DNA of 64,000 nucleotides from Calamus simplicifolius. Its lineage: Eukaryota > Streptophyta > Magnoliopsida > Arecales > Arecaceae. Location of the stretch: the NCBI GenBank assembly GCA_900491605.1, contig UESW01001800.1, positions 1-64,000 of the forward strand. Direction: 5' to 3'. The position numbers and the translations under genes are program-made. Below, one piece after another: positions 1 through 12,200 of this stretch (the first letter of the stretch is position 1; each line of letters begins with the position of its first letter). The notes under the pieces are model-generated. The model worked only from the letters and a program-made list of their open reading frames with translations. It did no database searches and was not told the origin of the DNA.

Positions 1-3000
1 TCCCTCAAGACATGTATACCTAATTTCTTATTTTCTATCTTCACCACATCAGTCGTCTTATCTTTATGCATTCTATGCATGGCCAACATTCATCAGTCGT
101 CTTATCCTTATGCATTCTATGCATGGCCAACATTAAACCCATAGACATTATCCTCCTAAGCAATCAACCATGACACAAGTTTATATATTTTCCCTTTCTC
201 CATTATACTCTAAGATCTGTTGAGCTTTTGCTCTTTTTAAAATGAACTTGATGTTGGCTGCTAGGAAAAAAAATGACAAGGTTAGGATATTAGTCACACG
301 CACACATCTGATGAATGATTTTGATCCATTTGAATATAGACCCAAGAACACAATTTCTTTGAAAAGATTCTCCAATCTGAAAATGCCACATTAAGAAGTC
401 TTTTTTCCCTCGAATATGGGAACTTAAATCACTTGAATCTTCATGAATATCTCAATTTTTGTTATTTGCACTATATTTTTTCAATAGAATCCTCCATATT
501 TAGGCTATTAGAAGATTAGAATTGAATCTTGATCTTTCTGGTTTTCTGGCATCTACAGTTTGGTTTGCCGAACACTTGTGACGTGGTATTCCAGTTTGTT
601 AATTGCCTCATTATGGGAATGGAATGGAAAGAAGTGCACTACTTATCGTCTACTCGCAAAGAGTATATATGGTTTGTTCTTTTTAATTAAAAATCTTTTA
701 CAAGGATTAATAAATCAAAGCATTTCTTCTTGATCATGAAGTAAACTAGTGTTTTAACATTTTCATTGCTTTGTGATCTATTACTTCCCTTAATTTATAA
801 AAAAAATGTGGAGTGTTGTCTTCCAGAAAAGGGCTATCATTTAATGTCTTAAACACAGTCCCACACCACAAATATATGCGTCCGCACAATGTAACTGAAA
901 GGAAGAAAAGCTCCATGGATCATTCTCTATTATCTATAAAGTAAAGAGGAAGTGGTAAAAAAATAAGAAAACAAAACAAGAGTTTGAGAAAAGAGAGGGT
1001 AAGAATTCATATAATTGATATGGTATAATTTGGCTCATAAACTTTAGGTATGGCATGCTAAACAAGGATTACACAACTAAACTCTACTCCTTATATTGCT
1101 AATGGTACACCTAAGACCATTTTTCTCTTGAGCCAGTGAATGAAGGCCTGTCTTTCCTTGTCTACGTTTTGAAACTTTAGAAAGAATATTAGCAGGACAA
1201 GGTTGTCTTTATATAAAGGAGAACAATTTCCTTTGCAGCAACTCGATCTATCTGTTTGCCTGTCTTGTAAATAAATATTGAATGTTATAGTTTTCTTTTA
1301 GGAAAATTGGGAGCTGTCTTCAAGTTATTAGGTTTTTATTTGGGCTTCAATATTTCCTATCAGCCTCAGGAGTGGATCAATAGGGATTTATGTCTTCACT
1401 GTCATGTGATTGTGATTAGTAGATAAAGTTCTCAGCCTTGCATGAAGTTTAGCTGTACCTGCTTGCAAATTAGGATGAATCAAAACTTTATGCATGCATT
1501 AATTGATTGATCAGGACCCTAATACTAGGTATAGTATTGATCACTCTCCTGACCACCAATTGGAACAAACCATCTTTTGAAGAGTTTATTCACTTATCTA
1601 TTTCAACCTGAGTGGTAGTGCACGAATGCATGATCTTATTTTGATCTAGATTTCTAGTCACTTGGCAAATATTTTCTATAACCAATTTGGGCAAAAAAAA
1701 TTCCTTGTTAGATATAGCTTCTTGAATACCAAGAATATGCACCAAATGAAACCATATCTTAATTTATATTCCTCTTCTTGAGACTTTTGCTCTAGTGAAC
1801 TCTTGCAAATCATGTCAGCAAATGTAGGTCTACAGGTCTCTATTAGCTTAACAATCAAGGTATAATGAATTTGACATTTAGTTGAGAAGCATGGAGCTTA
1901 ATATTCTGGAAATCTTTCTTTTCATGCTGCTTTGCAATTCTGGAAGAGATACATCTCCATGTTATTAGGATTAAAGCACTTTAAAATCCTTTTTTGTTTG
2001 AAGTCTCTCACCATGCTATGAACATTGTATTTTGTGCTTATAGATATAAGCAAGTGAAATAGGTATGATCATCTTAGATTACTATATAAAAACATGCAAG
2101 ATCAGAGTCCATTTCATAATAAGTATGATAAGTGTCAGAATTATTATATTTATTATTCTTGAATGGAAATGTGGCTCCATGATGTCGTTACAACTCCTGG
2201 ATTTCATGCTGTGGTTACAAAAATTCTAGCAATCTAATGGTCATATGTTTTCTGTTGTCTATGCACACATTCATTCACCTATTATAATGCTCAGACTACA
2301 GGGCCATCACCAATTTTAGCTGTATAAATTGGCTTATAGGTCCTCTGCTCCATGTCTGTGGTTGTTGTATATTTCCAACCTTTTACTCTTTGAGAACATT
2401 GTTTTCCATGTCATGTGGCTTCAAAGCTTTCTCTCAGCATCCTAGCAAGAAAACTTGTAGTTCTGATTTATGCTGGATGAATTCTAATTTTGGCTGGTTC
2501 AGCATTTTCAAGGCCCAAGGCTCTAGTTTTCGCTGTTTCCATTGGGAGTTATAATACATTCCACAAGAAAGCCACCAAATTTATAGGTAAAAATTAAAAA
2601 TAAAGAAAAAAATTATATTAAAATATAGTTTGGGCATCATCTTAGGCTTTCAGATTTAGAACAGTCAAATATTAAATTTATTGAAGAAAAATATTTAAAT
2701 ATAGACGTTGGGTAAAATATCTAAAAAAATAAAAGGAAGAAATAAATTGGTAAAAAAAAAAATCAAACAAGGAAGGTGTTAAAACAGGGAAAAAGAGGAG
2801 CAAAGTAGAAATAGCAGGATGGTGGCTGGGGTTATTCAGAGAGAGCGGCTCAAGCAAGAGAAAAAAATAGGATAAGAATTGTTAAGAGATTGAACAATTC
2901 TTGAAATAGAGAGACATAGAGAGAGAGGATTGTTTAGATGGATAAGGACAGAGATAGATTACTAAGTTACAAGATTTGAATTTAAGTGATGAAAGAAAAT

Positions 3001-3289
3001 TTTCTCTCCATATTTACCCATGCAGTTGATTTCTATTCATTAAAATTATATGTGAATAAATAATTGAAATTCCACCCAGGCTCAAACTTAATAGACCCAA
3101 AAGCCCTGCAACACTCTTTTTTATATAACATAAATATAGATGGAAGGAGGCAAAAACTAAAGTTAGAAATTTCAAATTCAGGTAAAATTAAAAGAAAACA
3201 GCTTTTTCGTCAAACTTTCATCTAAAGAACCATGGTTTTATGTTGTTTTTCTGTTTCTCCACTGAATACATTATTTTTTTCTTATAAGG
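1..3289. other. Non-coding flank or intron upstream of the permease exons
   Basis: This is AT-rich sequence with no open frame that resembles a protein. The permease gene must have exons upstream of 3290 (N-terminus and first membrane helices), but I could not find them here. They may lie left of the window, be too diverged, or be lost. The block ends in an intron acceptor (AG at 3288-3289). It holds a short tandem duplication near its left end and a purine-rich stretch around 2580-2960. Confidence 0.5.
47..134. repeat. 44-bp tandem duplication, two copies
   Basis: Two adjacent copies of a 44-bp unit occupy 47-90 and 91-134. The unit begins CATCAGTCGTCTTAT and ends GGCCAACATT. The copies differ by about one base (TCTTT versus TCCTT). 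The unit contains the small palindrome ATGCAT. No function can be assigned. Confidence 0.9.
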
Positions 3290-6200
3290 ATCCTGGGGTT
3301 ATTGGTCTGTAACACTCTTTCAACAAGTGGCTTCTTTGGGCAATAACATTGCTATCCAAATCGCTGCTGGAAGCAGTCTTAAGGCAAGTCTTCCGTATCA
3401 TGCATTTATTCAAACTAATGTATACCAGTTAACTAACTTGAATCATTTCTGGTTTTTCTCAGGCAGTTTATAAGTATTATCACAAGGATGGTAGTCTAAC
3501 ATTACAGCAATTCATTGTTTTCTTTGGGGCTTTTGAGCTATTTTTGTCACAGTTCTCAGATATTCACTCACTACGGTGGGTAAATGCCTTGTGCACATTA
3601 AGTACCATAGGCTTTACTGGAACAACCATTGGTGTGACTATTTACAATGGTAAGTTCATGATACTTGTTTGCTCTGCTTTGTTAATTACAGATATGACTT
3701 AATAGTTCAAATCAATAAATACAGATCAACTTTTCTCCTATATTTTTCAGTTTAAAGTGCTAGAATAAGCATGTAATATGACTTCTTTTAATTCAATTAT
3801 GTTTTTTAAACTCACTAAATATTTTTTGGGTTGCTAACTTCACCAAGTGTAAATTAACTTCTAGATTAAGGATAGTTGGGCTGGTAACAACTTCTAACAG
3901 GCTTCTTAATAATACTTTCTGTATCGCTGTCCAGCCAAGAAGCCTTATGACTTATGACGTATGTGTACTCAAAGGAGAAATAGGAGGCATATATGAACTA
4001 TGATATACATATCAAGACATGTTATATATCCAAAGATGAATACTTTTTTGTTATATAATCTATAAATACTGGTAGTCTGATACATTAGCCAAGCACATGC
4101 CATGCTAATAATATATGCTTTTTATGGTATAGCCAAAAAAGTTAAGTATTCTGGCTCCCTGTGAATTTCTATGTTTTCTTGTGTAATCTCAAGTACTGCA
4201 TGATTAACATTCTCCCAACTGAACAATTTACTCCATTTTTGTAGGCAGCCTTTATTACCCTCTACATTTCCATTTCTATCATAGGATCATAATTATTTAA
4301 GGCATCTACTACTTAGAGCAATTACTAATTATATACTGGACAACATAAAGAATTACAGCTAAACTACTCACATTCAAGCATTGTAAAAAAACTAGCAGAG
4401 TAGTTAACTGGTGGTGGAAGGACAAGACATTGTGCAGTCCATCCTTGCAGCTGTTAAGGAAATATTTTTCAATGGATTTGTATTATATAAGCAGGAATGT
4501 GACCTTAAACCACTTCATTACAGTGGAGCTCAACAACCATCACAAGAATCAAATAATTAAAGAATTTATTTTAAAAAACATTCAACTTGGGAAGCACTTC
4601 AGGTATTCAAACAAGTAGATGAAGGTGAAGATTAGGACTAGAGCAAAGGGAGTGGGGGAGCTAATTCAAAGGCATGCACATCTGCTTCCCCTTCATGATC
4701 ACTCTTGTGGACAAGTGTCATTATTTGGCTTGTGGACCAGAAAAAGTAAGGCACCAACATGGTCCATTTTTTGAAAGAAAAAAGAAGTGACTTAAGGGAC
4801 TGCTGGAGGATAAAAACAGGAGTATCCACATTCTTAACCGAGACAAGGGAAAACTCAAATGAGAGTAAAAGAATAAGAGTTATTTTGTTTTTTGAAAGAA
4901 GTAAAATAAATCAATTGGGAGAGATCATTTTTTTCATGAAATTTCACAATGAAACCATTAAAGAAAACTCAACCCATGCCAAATTAGGAGAAGGAGAATG
5001 CTGAGACTAGACTAAGGACAATGAGAAAGAACAAAGAGAACACAAAGCCTAGACATAGGTTGAGGAAAAACTAAGTTATGAGAAGAGGAACAGCAATGGA
5101 GGGGCAGGGAAAGAGGGAAAGATAATGTAAAGCCAAAATAGGAGAGATGGAAAGGAAGAGAGGACCAAAGCCATGACAAAGGATGGACATGTTACCTGGA
5201 ACATATGGATGATGGAATGCCATGTGCCATGCTGCAAACCTACTGGCTGTCTGAATAGCATTAGCAAGATCTCCAGCAAAGGGAAGATAACAAACATTCA
5301 ATTTTCCACATGCTGGCCTTGAAATGTTTTGTCCTCAGCAAAAAGCTTTTCAACTCCCATCATCTCCTCCATCGTTCTTTGTATTCTTTCATCTCCACCT
5401 CTATTTGAGAATCTGGATTCCAAAGTTGCTTCTTTGCCTCTTCACAAGCTACAGAAACAAGATAATAGGGTTATAAGAGTCCAGGATCTTAGAAGTTTTT
5501 TTTTTTTTTAGCTTCTTGGTGTCATCTCTTCTGATATAAGTAAAATTTTCTCATGACTCAAAAACAGGCATTTGGAGCAAAGAATAAGGACATGGCAATC
5601 AGGTAATGGATTGTTTACAATAATTTCCTAGGGTTCGCCTTTTCTCCTCCAAGATCTAAATTTTAAGAGCCTAGAATAACATTATGTTTCGGAAACTTCT
5701 TTTGCGTGCATTTGTGTGCATGTTTATATTATGTACATGTATATTATGTGCGTGTTATACATGATTTAGAGAGAGGATTTTGCACTTGCTACAAAATTTT
5801 AGGATACATTAAGAACTAACAATGGTACCACTAATATTGCTTCTTTTTGCTCTTTAGTTTCACCATCTCTTTTATGTTGGATCCTGAGGTTGTCTGCTCA
5901 TTTGTCTACAATTACACAAGGAAAATATTTTGATACATTTGTTGTATACAACATGTATCTAAACATGCAGTGGACATGCCATGAAACTAGTAATCCAATG
6001 CAGAAAATTTAATCAGGAAACAGTAGACAAAATGAATTACACGATCCCCAGGTTTTCTTTATGATGGTGGTTACCAAGTTTTCCTTTTATTGTAGGAGAA
6101 AAAATTGACCGGAAATCAATCAACTACAGCGGCAAGGAAGCACTTCCTCTAAGGTTTTCAAAGCTTTTAATGCTCTAGGTGCGATTGCTTTCTCGTTTGG

Positions 6201-9200
6201 AGATGCAATGCTTCCAGAAATACAGGTGGAACATCTTGGCATGACAATTTCATATGTATTGTCTGTTTCTGCTTGCACTGACCATTTTCTTTTTTTCTTC
6301 TGTACAGTTATGGATCTGTCTTTTACTGCTTAAATTGTTGTCTGGAATTGAATAAGTGTATTGGGAAGATGGTATGCAAATTGAGCAAATCTATTATAAT
6401 TTGAAAAGTATTAATATTTATGTGAATAAGCTTGACTACAGGAATTATATTGGAAGCTAGCCATAATATCGGAAGCACACATTAGAGTTAGTAAAAATCT
6501 GGTGGAAGAATTATGATTTTTTTTATTAAGAAAAAGAAAGAATTATATTTTTTTCATTGAAAAATGTTTTACACCTTAACTAGATGCCTGGGTAACTAAA
6601 AAGGAGAGTCCAACTATTATATTCATGCCATAATATAGTTTAGTTGAATGATGTCTTGTATATGATTGGAAAGAAATATGAGATGAGAAAATGTTGTATG
6701 CTTAGCATTCATAAGCTTGTAGGTATATGGGGAGTCTTTTCTCTCTTTTTTTTTTTTGGTTATTGCGTTTCCAACTTTTTTGGTAAAAAGGAATTTTGAC
6801 TTGAAGCAGCAAGAAAGAACTCTGAACTGAGTTAGTAATACTCGTAAGAGATCTTAGTTTCAACCAGTATATGTTTATGATGCTATTCAGGCATGTGACA
6901 TTGGTATGAGATGTTCAAGTGTCAAAAAGGAATGGACACTTAAGCCCTTAAGAAACCTGACAGCAGAGTGAAAGATTTCTAGACTCAATACCTGTATATT
7001 TTCAATGTTTTTCAAAGAGGTGACATGAGTGTCAAGTCTCCATCTGTCCAGAAGAACCTTAAAGAATTCTAACATTGCAAAACAAATAGTGCATCTGCAA
7101 ATGTGTTTAAAGATGTGTATATATGTATACAATATATAGGCAATTGAACTAACTGTGGTATAATTTGATGAAAATGACACCCTTCCTAAATATTATGTTC
7201 AAATTCACTATTTTACTAAAAGTTGCAGAAAAGTGACATATAATAGTGATGAGTTCGTGGTTTGATGTGTTGAAATAATGAGTGTGGATGAAGTGTACAA
7301 CTGCCTGACAGGTCAATAATCCAAAATTTAATGAATTCAGATAACGGTTAATGTTTTTACATGATTTTTATAATGAATTTGGTATTCCAATTTGAGATTC
7401 ACATGGACATATTTATATATAGGATAGACCTTTAGATGCTGCAATTAGAAAAAGTGATCTTTTAACAATCTATGGCAAGGATAAAGATAGAGGTAGACCT
7501 AAACTAATATGAACAGAAATAATTAAAAATGATATAACTATTTGTAATTTGAATTTCGACTTAGTTCTGAATAGAGCAGAGTGGAAGAAGCAGATTCATG
7601 TAGCCAACCCCATATAGTTGGGAAAAGGCTTAGATGAGTTGAGTTGAGTTAAGTGATATCAATTGACTGGTTGGTGTATTATTCATCATAATAATATATA
7701 GATATGTGACTCTTTTTACCAGAATACTGTAAAGAAACCTGCAAAGAAGAACATGTATAAAGGTGTATCAGCTGCATATGGAATTATTGTTTTGTCATAC
7801 TGGCAACTGGCTTTCACTGGTTATTGGGCATTTGGGCCCCAAGTTCAGCCCTACATCTTGTCCTCCCTCATTACTCCAGGATGGACCATTGTCATGGCTA
7901 ATATATTTGCTGTTATTCAAATATCAGGATGCTTTCAGGTACCTTCTCTTCAACCCTATCAAAAGTGGTGATTTAACACATCTGCATCTTGATGTAGTGC
8001 AGATGAAGCAAGCAATTTAAAACATATTTATTGATGAATTTTCACTTTTACGCATCTTCAGAGATAAGCAGCATGGTCCTAATTTCCATCTATTGCATGG
8101 TTAAGACAAACAACTTCTTCTTACATGTATTTGACACTACAAGAGAATTAAAATATAGCAACGCCCAAATGCGTCGCTAATGCATCGCTAAACATGCTAT
8201 TGCGAAGCATTAGTGACGCAATGACGACGTCACTACGATGATCGTCGCAATCTTACTTTGTCGCAATTGTGTCACTTAACATCGACTCTCTGCGACGCAC
8301 CAAATGCGTCGCAATATTTTAAAAAATAATTAATTAGCGACGCAATAGCGACTCAAATTGCATCGCTAATATATCTAAAATATTATTATTAAATATTGTG
8401 ATGCAACTAAATGCATCGCAATATTGCGACGCAATTGAATGCGTCGCTAAGTTTAAAATTAATTTTTTTAAAATATTATTATTAAATATTGTGACACATT
8501 CAATTATGCATTTAGTTGCGTCGCAATATTTAATAATAATATTTTAGATATATTAGCGATGCAATTTGAGTCGCTAATGCGTCGCTAATTAAATTTTTTT
8601 AAAATATTGCGACGCCAGGTCATTGCATCACAATATTTAATAATATTATTTTAAAAATATTAGTGATGCAATTTTAATTGCTAATGCGTTGTTAATTTTT
8701 TTTTTAAAAATAAAATATTAAAAATTAAAACGGTTAATACAATTTCATTACATTTAAATATTGATCGAAACATTCATCACTCATATTGATCCAAACATTC
8801 ATCATTCAATTTCCAAAAATAATTAATATATTAAAATTTTGAAGTTTTCATGTACAAAATATAAAAAGTAAAGAAAAAAATGCATCAAGAATCTGCATGA
8901 TCACGTGGAGGCTGGAAACCCTGCGATATGCAGCTAACCATATCCTGCAAGTGATGCATCTGCTCTCGCATGTCTGCAAGCTCCTGCTGAAGGCCTCCCG
9001 TACGGTGCTTGAACTCATGCTCAACCTCCTGCCGAACCTCCTGCAGAACGTCCTGTCGAACCTCCTGACGAACCTCCTCCGTGATAGATCTCCAAATGTC
9101 GTCTAAACGCTCGGCATGAATATCGCCAGAATATCGTGAGCTGGAGGCCTGATGGGAAAAATATGCAGAAGCTCTAGTGCCCAGACCATAGACCCTGCGG

Positions 9201-12200
9201 TCTCGCAGCTGGGCACCAACAGCCTCCAAAAACACACGTCGACTCTGCTCTGCTGAGAGTTCGACGGACGTCCCCCCATCAATGGAGTTGACCTGCGATG
9301 CCTGGGAGTGAAGCTCCTCGACTCGTATCTTTGAATTATAAAATCAACAATAAATGAATCAATAAATTTCTCTAAATAAAATTTTAGAAATTAAACAGAT
9401 ACAACATAAAGCTAATTTCTTACCGCAACCTCCTGTGATCGTGTATCGACCCAAGAACCGTCCCTCCTGGTGTGTGTCGCCCTGAATAAATGAAACTCAC
9501 CAGGATCTCTGCCCTCCTGCTCAGACTATAACAACAGAAAAATTAATATTAATGTAAGTATTTGTAAATAACTAAATTAGTAATTAAATTATTTATATTT
9601 TCTTACCATACGGCATCTGTGCTCCTGAATCGAAATGGAGCCCGAAGTGTGGCGGGAGAGACCCGTGCCAGGATCGCCCCTCTCGGATCGGCGGTTTGTG
9701 CTGGCTGATGCGGACCTCCTGCGCCAGCCATTAGACTGCCAGACCTGCTACCACTCATGCCAAATACCCTCTGGCACATGCGCAGGACGGTGACCCGATG
9801 ACCTCCAACGATGAAGCATGTCGGAGTATCGGCATCCCTTAAGAGCTTCCCGTGCTGCCCTAATGGCATCATGGCTGGCAGGGTCCCACATAAACTTTTT
9901 CTGCATTAAAATAAATAGTTAGTTTCAGAATTTATTAAGTTTAAGAAATTTTATATCAGTGATAAATTATATTTAATAAGTTTACCTAAAACTCTGAAAA
10001 ATAAAACTCCCTCGTGGCTGCAGATACATGGCGCCAATCGTAGCCACTAGGATCAGCATGCCTCTGAAATATGGAGTAAATCTATTAAAAAAATGCATGT
10101 TTATAAGTAATTGACTTAAAAACATAAACATATATTTTTAATTAGTATATACTTACAGCCCATGAGCATTCAGTCGAAGTACGGTGCGGCCGACGGTGGA
10201 AGAACTCTTGGAGGTCTGTGCCGATCGGTTGGATGATAATACCAATGCAGGATCACCGTCGACTGCTGGAGAGATTGGAGGCTGTGCGATGTGTGGAGAT
10301 CGAAACTCTCCATCTCCAAAGCTCATGTGATCTGATGCTGCAGGGCTACGTCCCTGCTCACTCTATTCATCGTCGGTAGATCTACCTCGGCCCATCATAC
10401 TGAAAATACTAAAGATTCATGAATGTAATTATGATTAATGATTGAATATGTAAAAATATAACATTTATAAAAATAAATTAAATTTAAAAAAACCTTTATG
10501 TTTAGTTGGTTTCATTTGTTCCGTGAAATCTTGGTTCAACATCCGATACCGTATCGGACTGCGATTCAGTTTCATTATCATCAGAAGGAAACCGAACATT
10601 TGCATCCGCTATTTCTTGGACATCACCATTTGGATCTCTAAGTGATGTTTCAGGAGCCTTTGTGTCATCCTCAATTGCATGCATTTCCATCTCATCCTCT
10701 TGAAATGCAGGGCACTCGGCTGATTGACTTGATGAACTCTCGTCTAATACGATTGTTGAACGTGGGACGATTTTAGAAACAGTCCACCAATCTCGCTTGT
10801 CGTTGCGCAAACTTGGATATCCACAGTAAAACACTTGCTGAGCTTGGGATGAAAGGATGAATGGTTCATATGTATGCAATCTTCATCGATGGTTCATTTC
10901 AACTAAATTGTAGTCGTTATGAACCCTTTTGCCCACAGGAACTGTCGGATCGAACCAATCGCAATGAAACAATACTGTTCATTTCATAGGCCAACCGGGA
11001 TATTCAACTTCAACCACCTCTACTAACTTTCCGTAATAATCCTGCATATTTGCTCCAACACTTTCTCCTTTAACACACACGCCCCAATTTTGCATGCCTC
11101 TTGAAGCTGCTAATCGTTCAATCTGAAATTTGTACCCATTAACAAAATAGCCAGTAGAGGTTGTTACGGTCTTCAATGGCCATTGCGATAGACATTTAAT
11201 GAAAATATTGTCGGTTGTGGACCATGCACCGTTTACCTATAAATTAATAAGCTATTCACAACCAATTCAAAAAATAAAAGCCATGATTGAAATTGATTGA
11301 GTGATACTACTCACAAATTCATAAAACCAGTAAGCGAACTTCGTTTCTAACTTCTACCGAATTGCAACTTGACTGATGTCGGGATTCATCTGTCGTTGTC
11401 TATCATAATACATCCTTATGGGATGATAATGATTAAAACTTATGTTAGCAATTAAATATTATGGTATATTGTAATTTAAATTAGAAGTTCCAATTAAGCA
11501 TTGAAGTATACACTTACTCAATATATGGATCGACTTCTCTACAGTTCATTAGGATGTAATAATGTGTTGCATTATACTCCATATCGCTAAGATTTCTTGA
11601 CTTCTGCCCCCCAAATGAACGGCCGATACCTTTAAAAATTGATATTCTACCGTCATTAGGTTCTTCTTCGTCCACACATACGTCATTGTTACGACCAAGA
11701 TTTCGGCTCCTTGTGTGGACGTGCCCCTCAAAGTAATGCGAGGCAAAAGATGAAACTTCTTCGACCAAGTGTGCATTGCATATAGAACCTTCAACCCTTG
11801 CCTTATTATGCACATTATTTTTTAACTTCTTAAGGTACCTATATATAAAGTTGAGACAAAAAATTAACCAATTTTTCGCAATGAAATAATATTTGAAATG
11901 TCAACATGTCTTAATGATGTACATATTTACCTCTCGAAAGGATAACGGAGGTCACCGCATCTCGACCCCGAGACCCCCTCCGGTCTTGGAGTGAGGTCAC
12001 CATATCTCGACCCCGAGACCCTCCTCCGGTCTCGGGGTGCACAAGCATCATCTCACCCCCGAGACCCCCTCCGGTCTCGGGGTGAGGTCTCTATATCTCA
12101 ACCCCGAGACCCCCCTCCGATCTTGGGGTGCATAAGCATCATCTCACCCCCGAGACCCCCTCCGGTCTCGGGGTGAGGTCACCATATCTCGACCCCGAGA

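Noticed and set aside
4430..5004. Short open frames in the permease intron
   Set aside because: AT-rich intron sequence; compositions and lengths fit chance.
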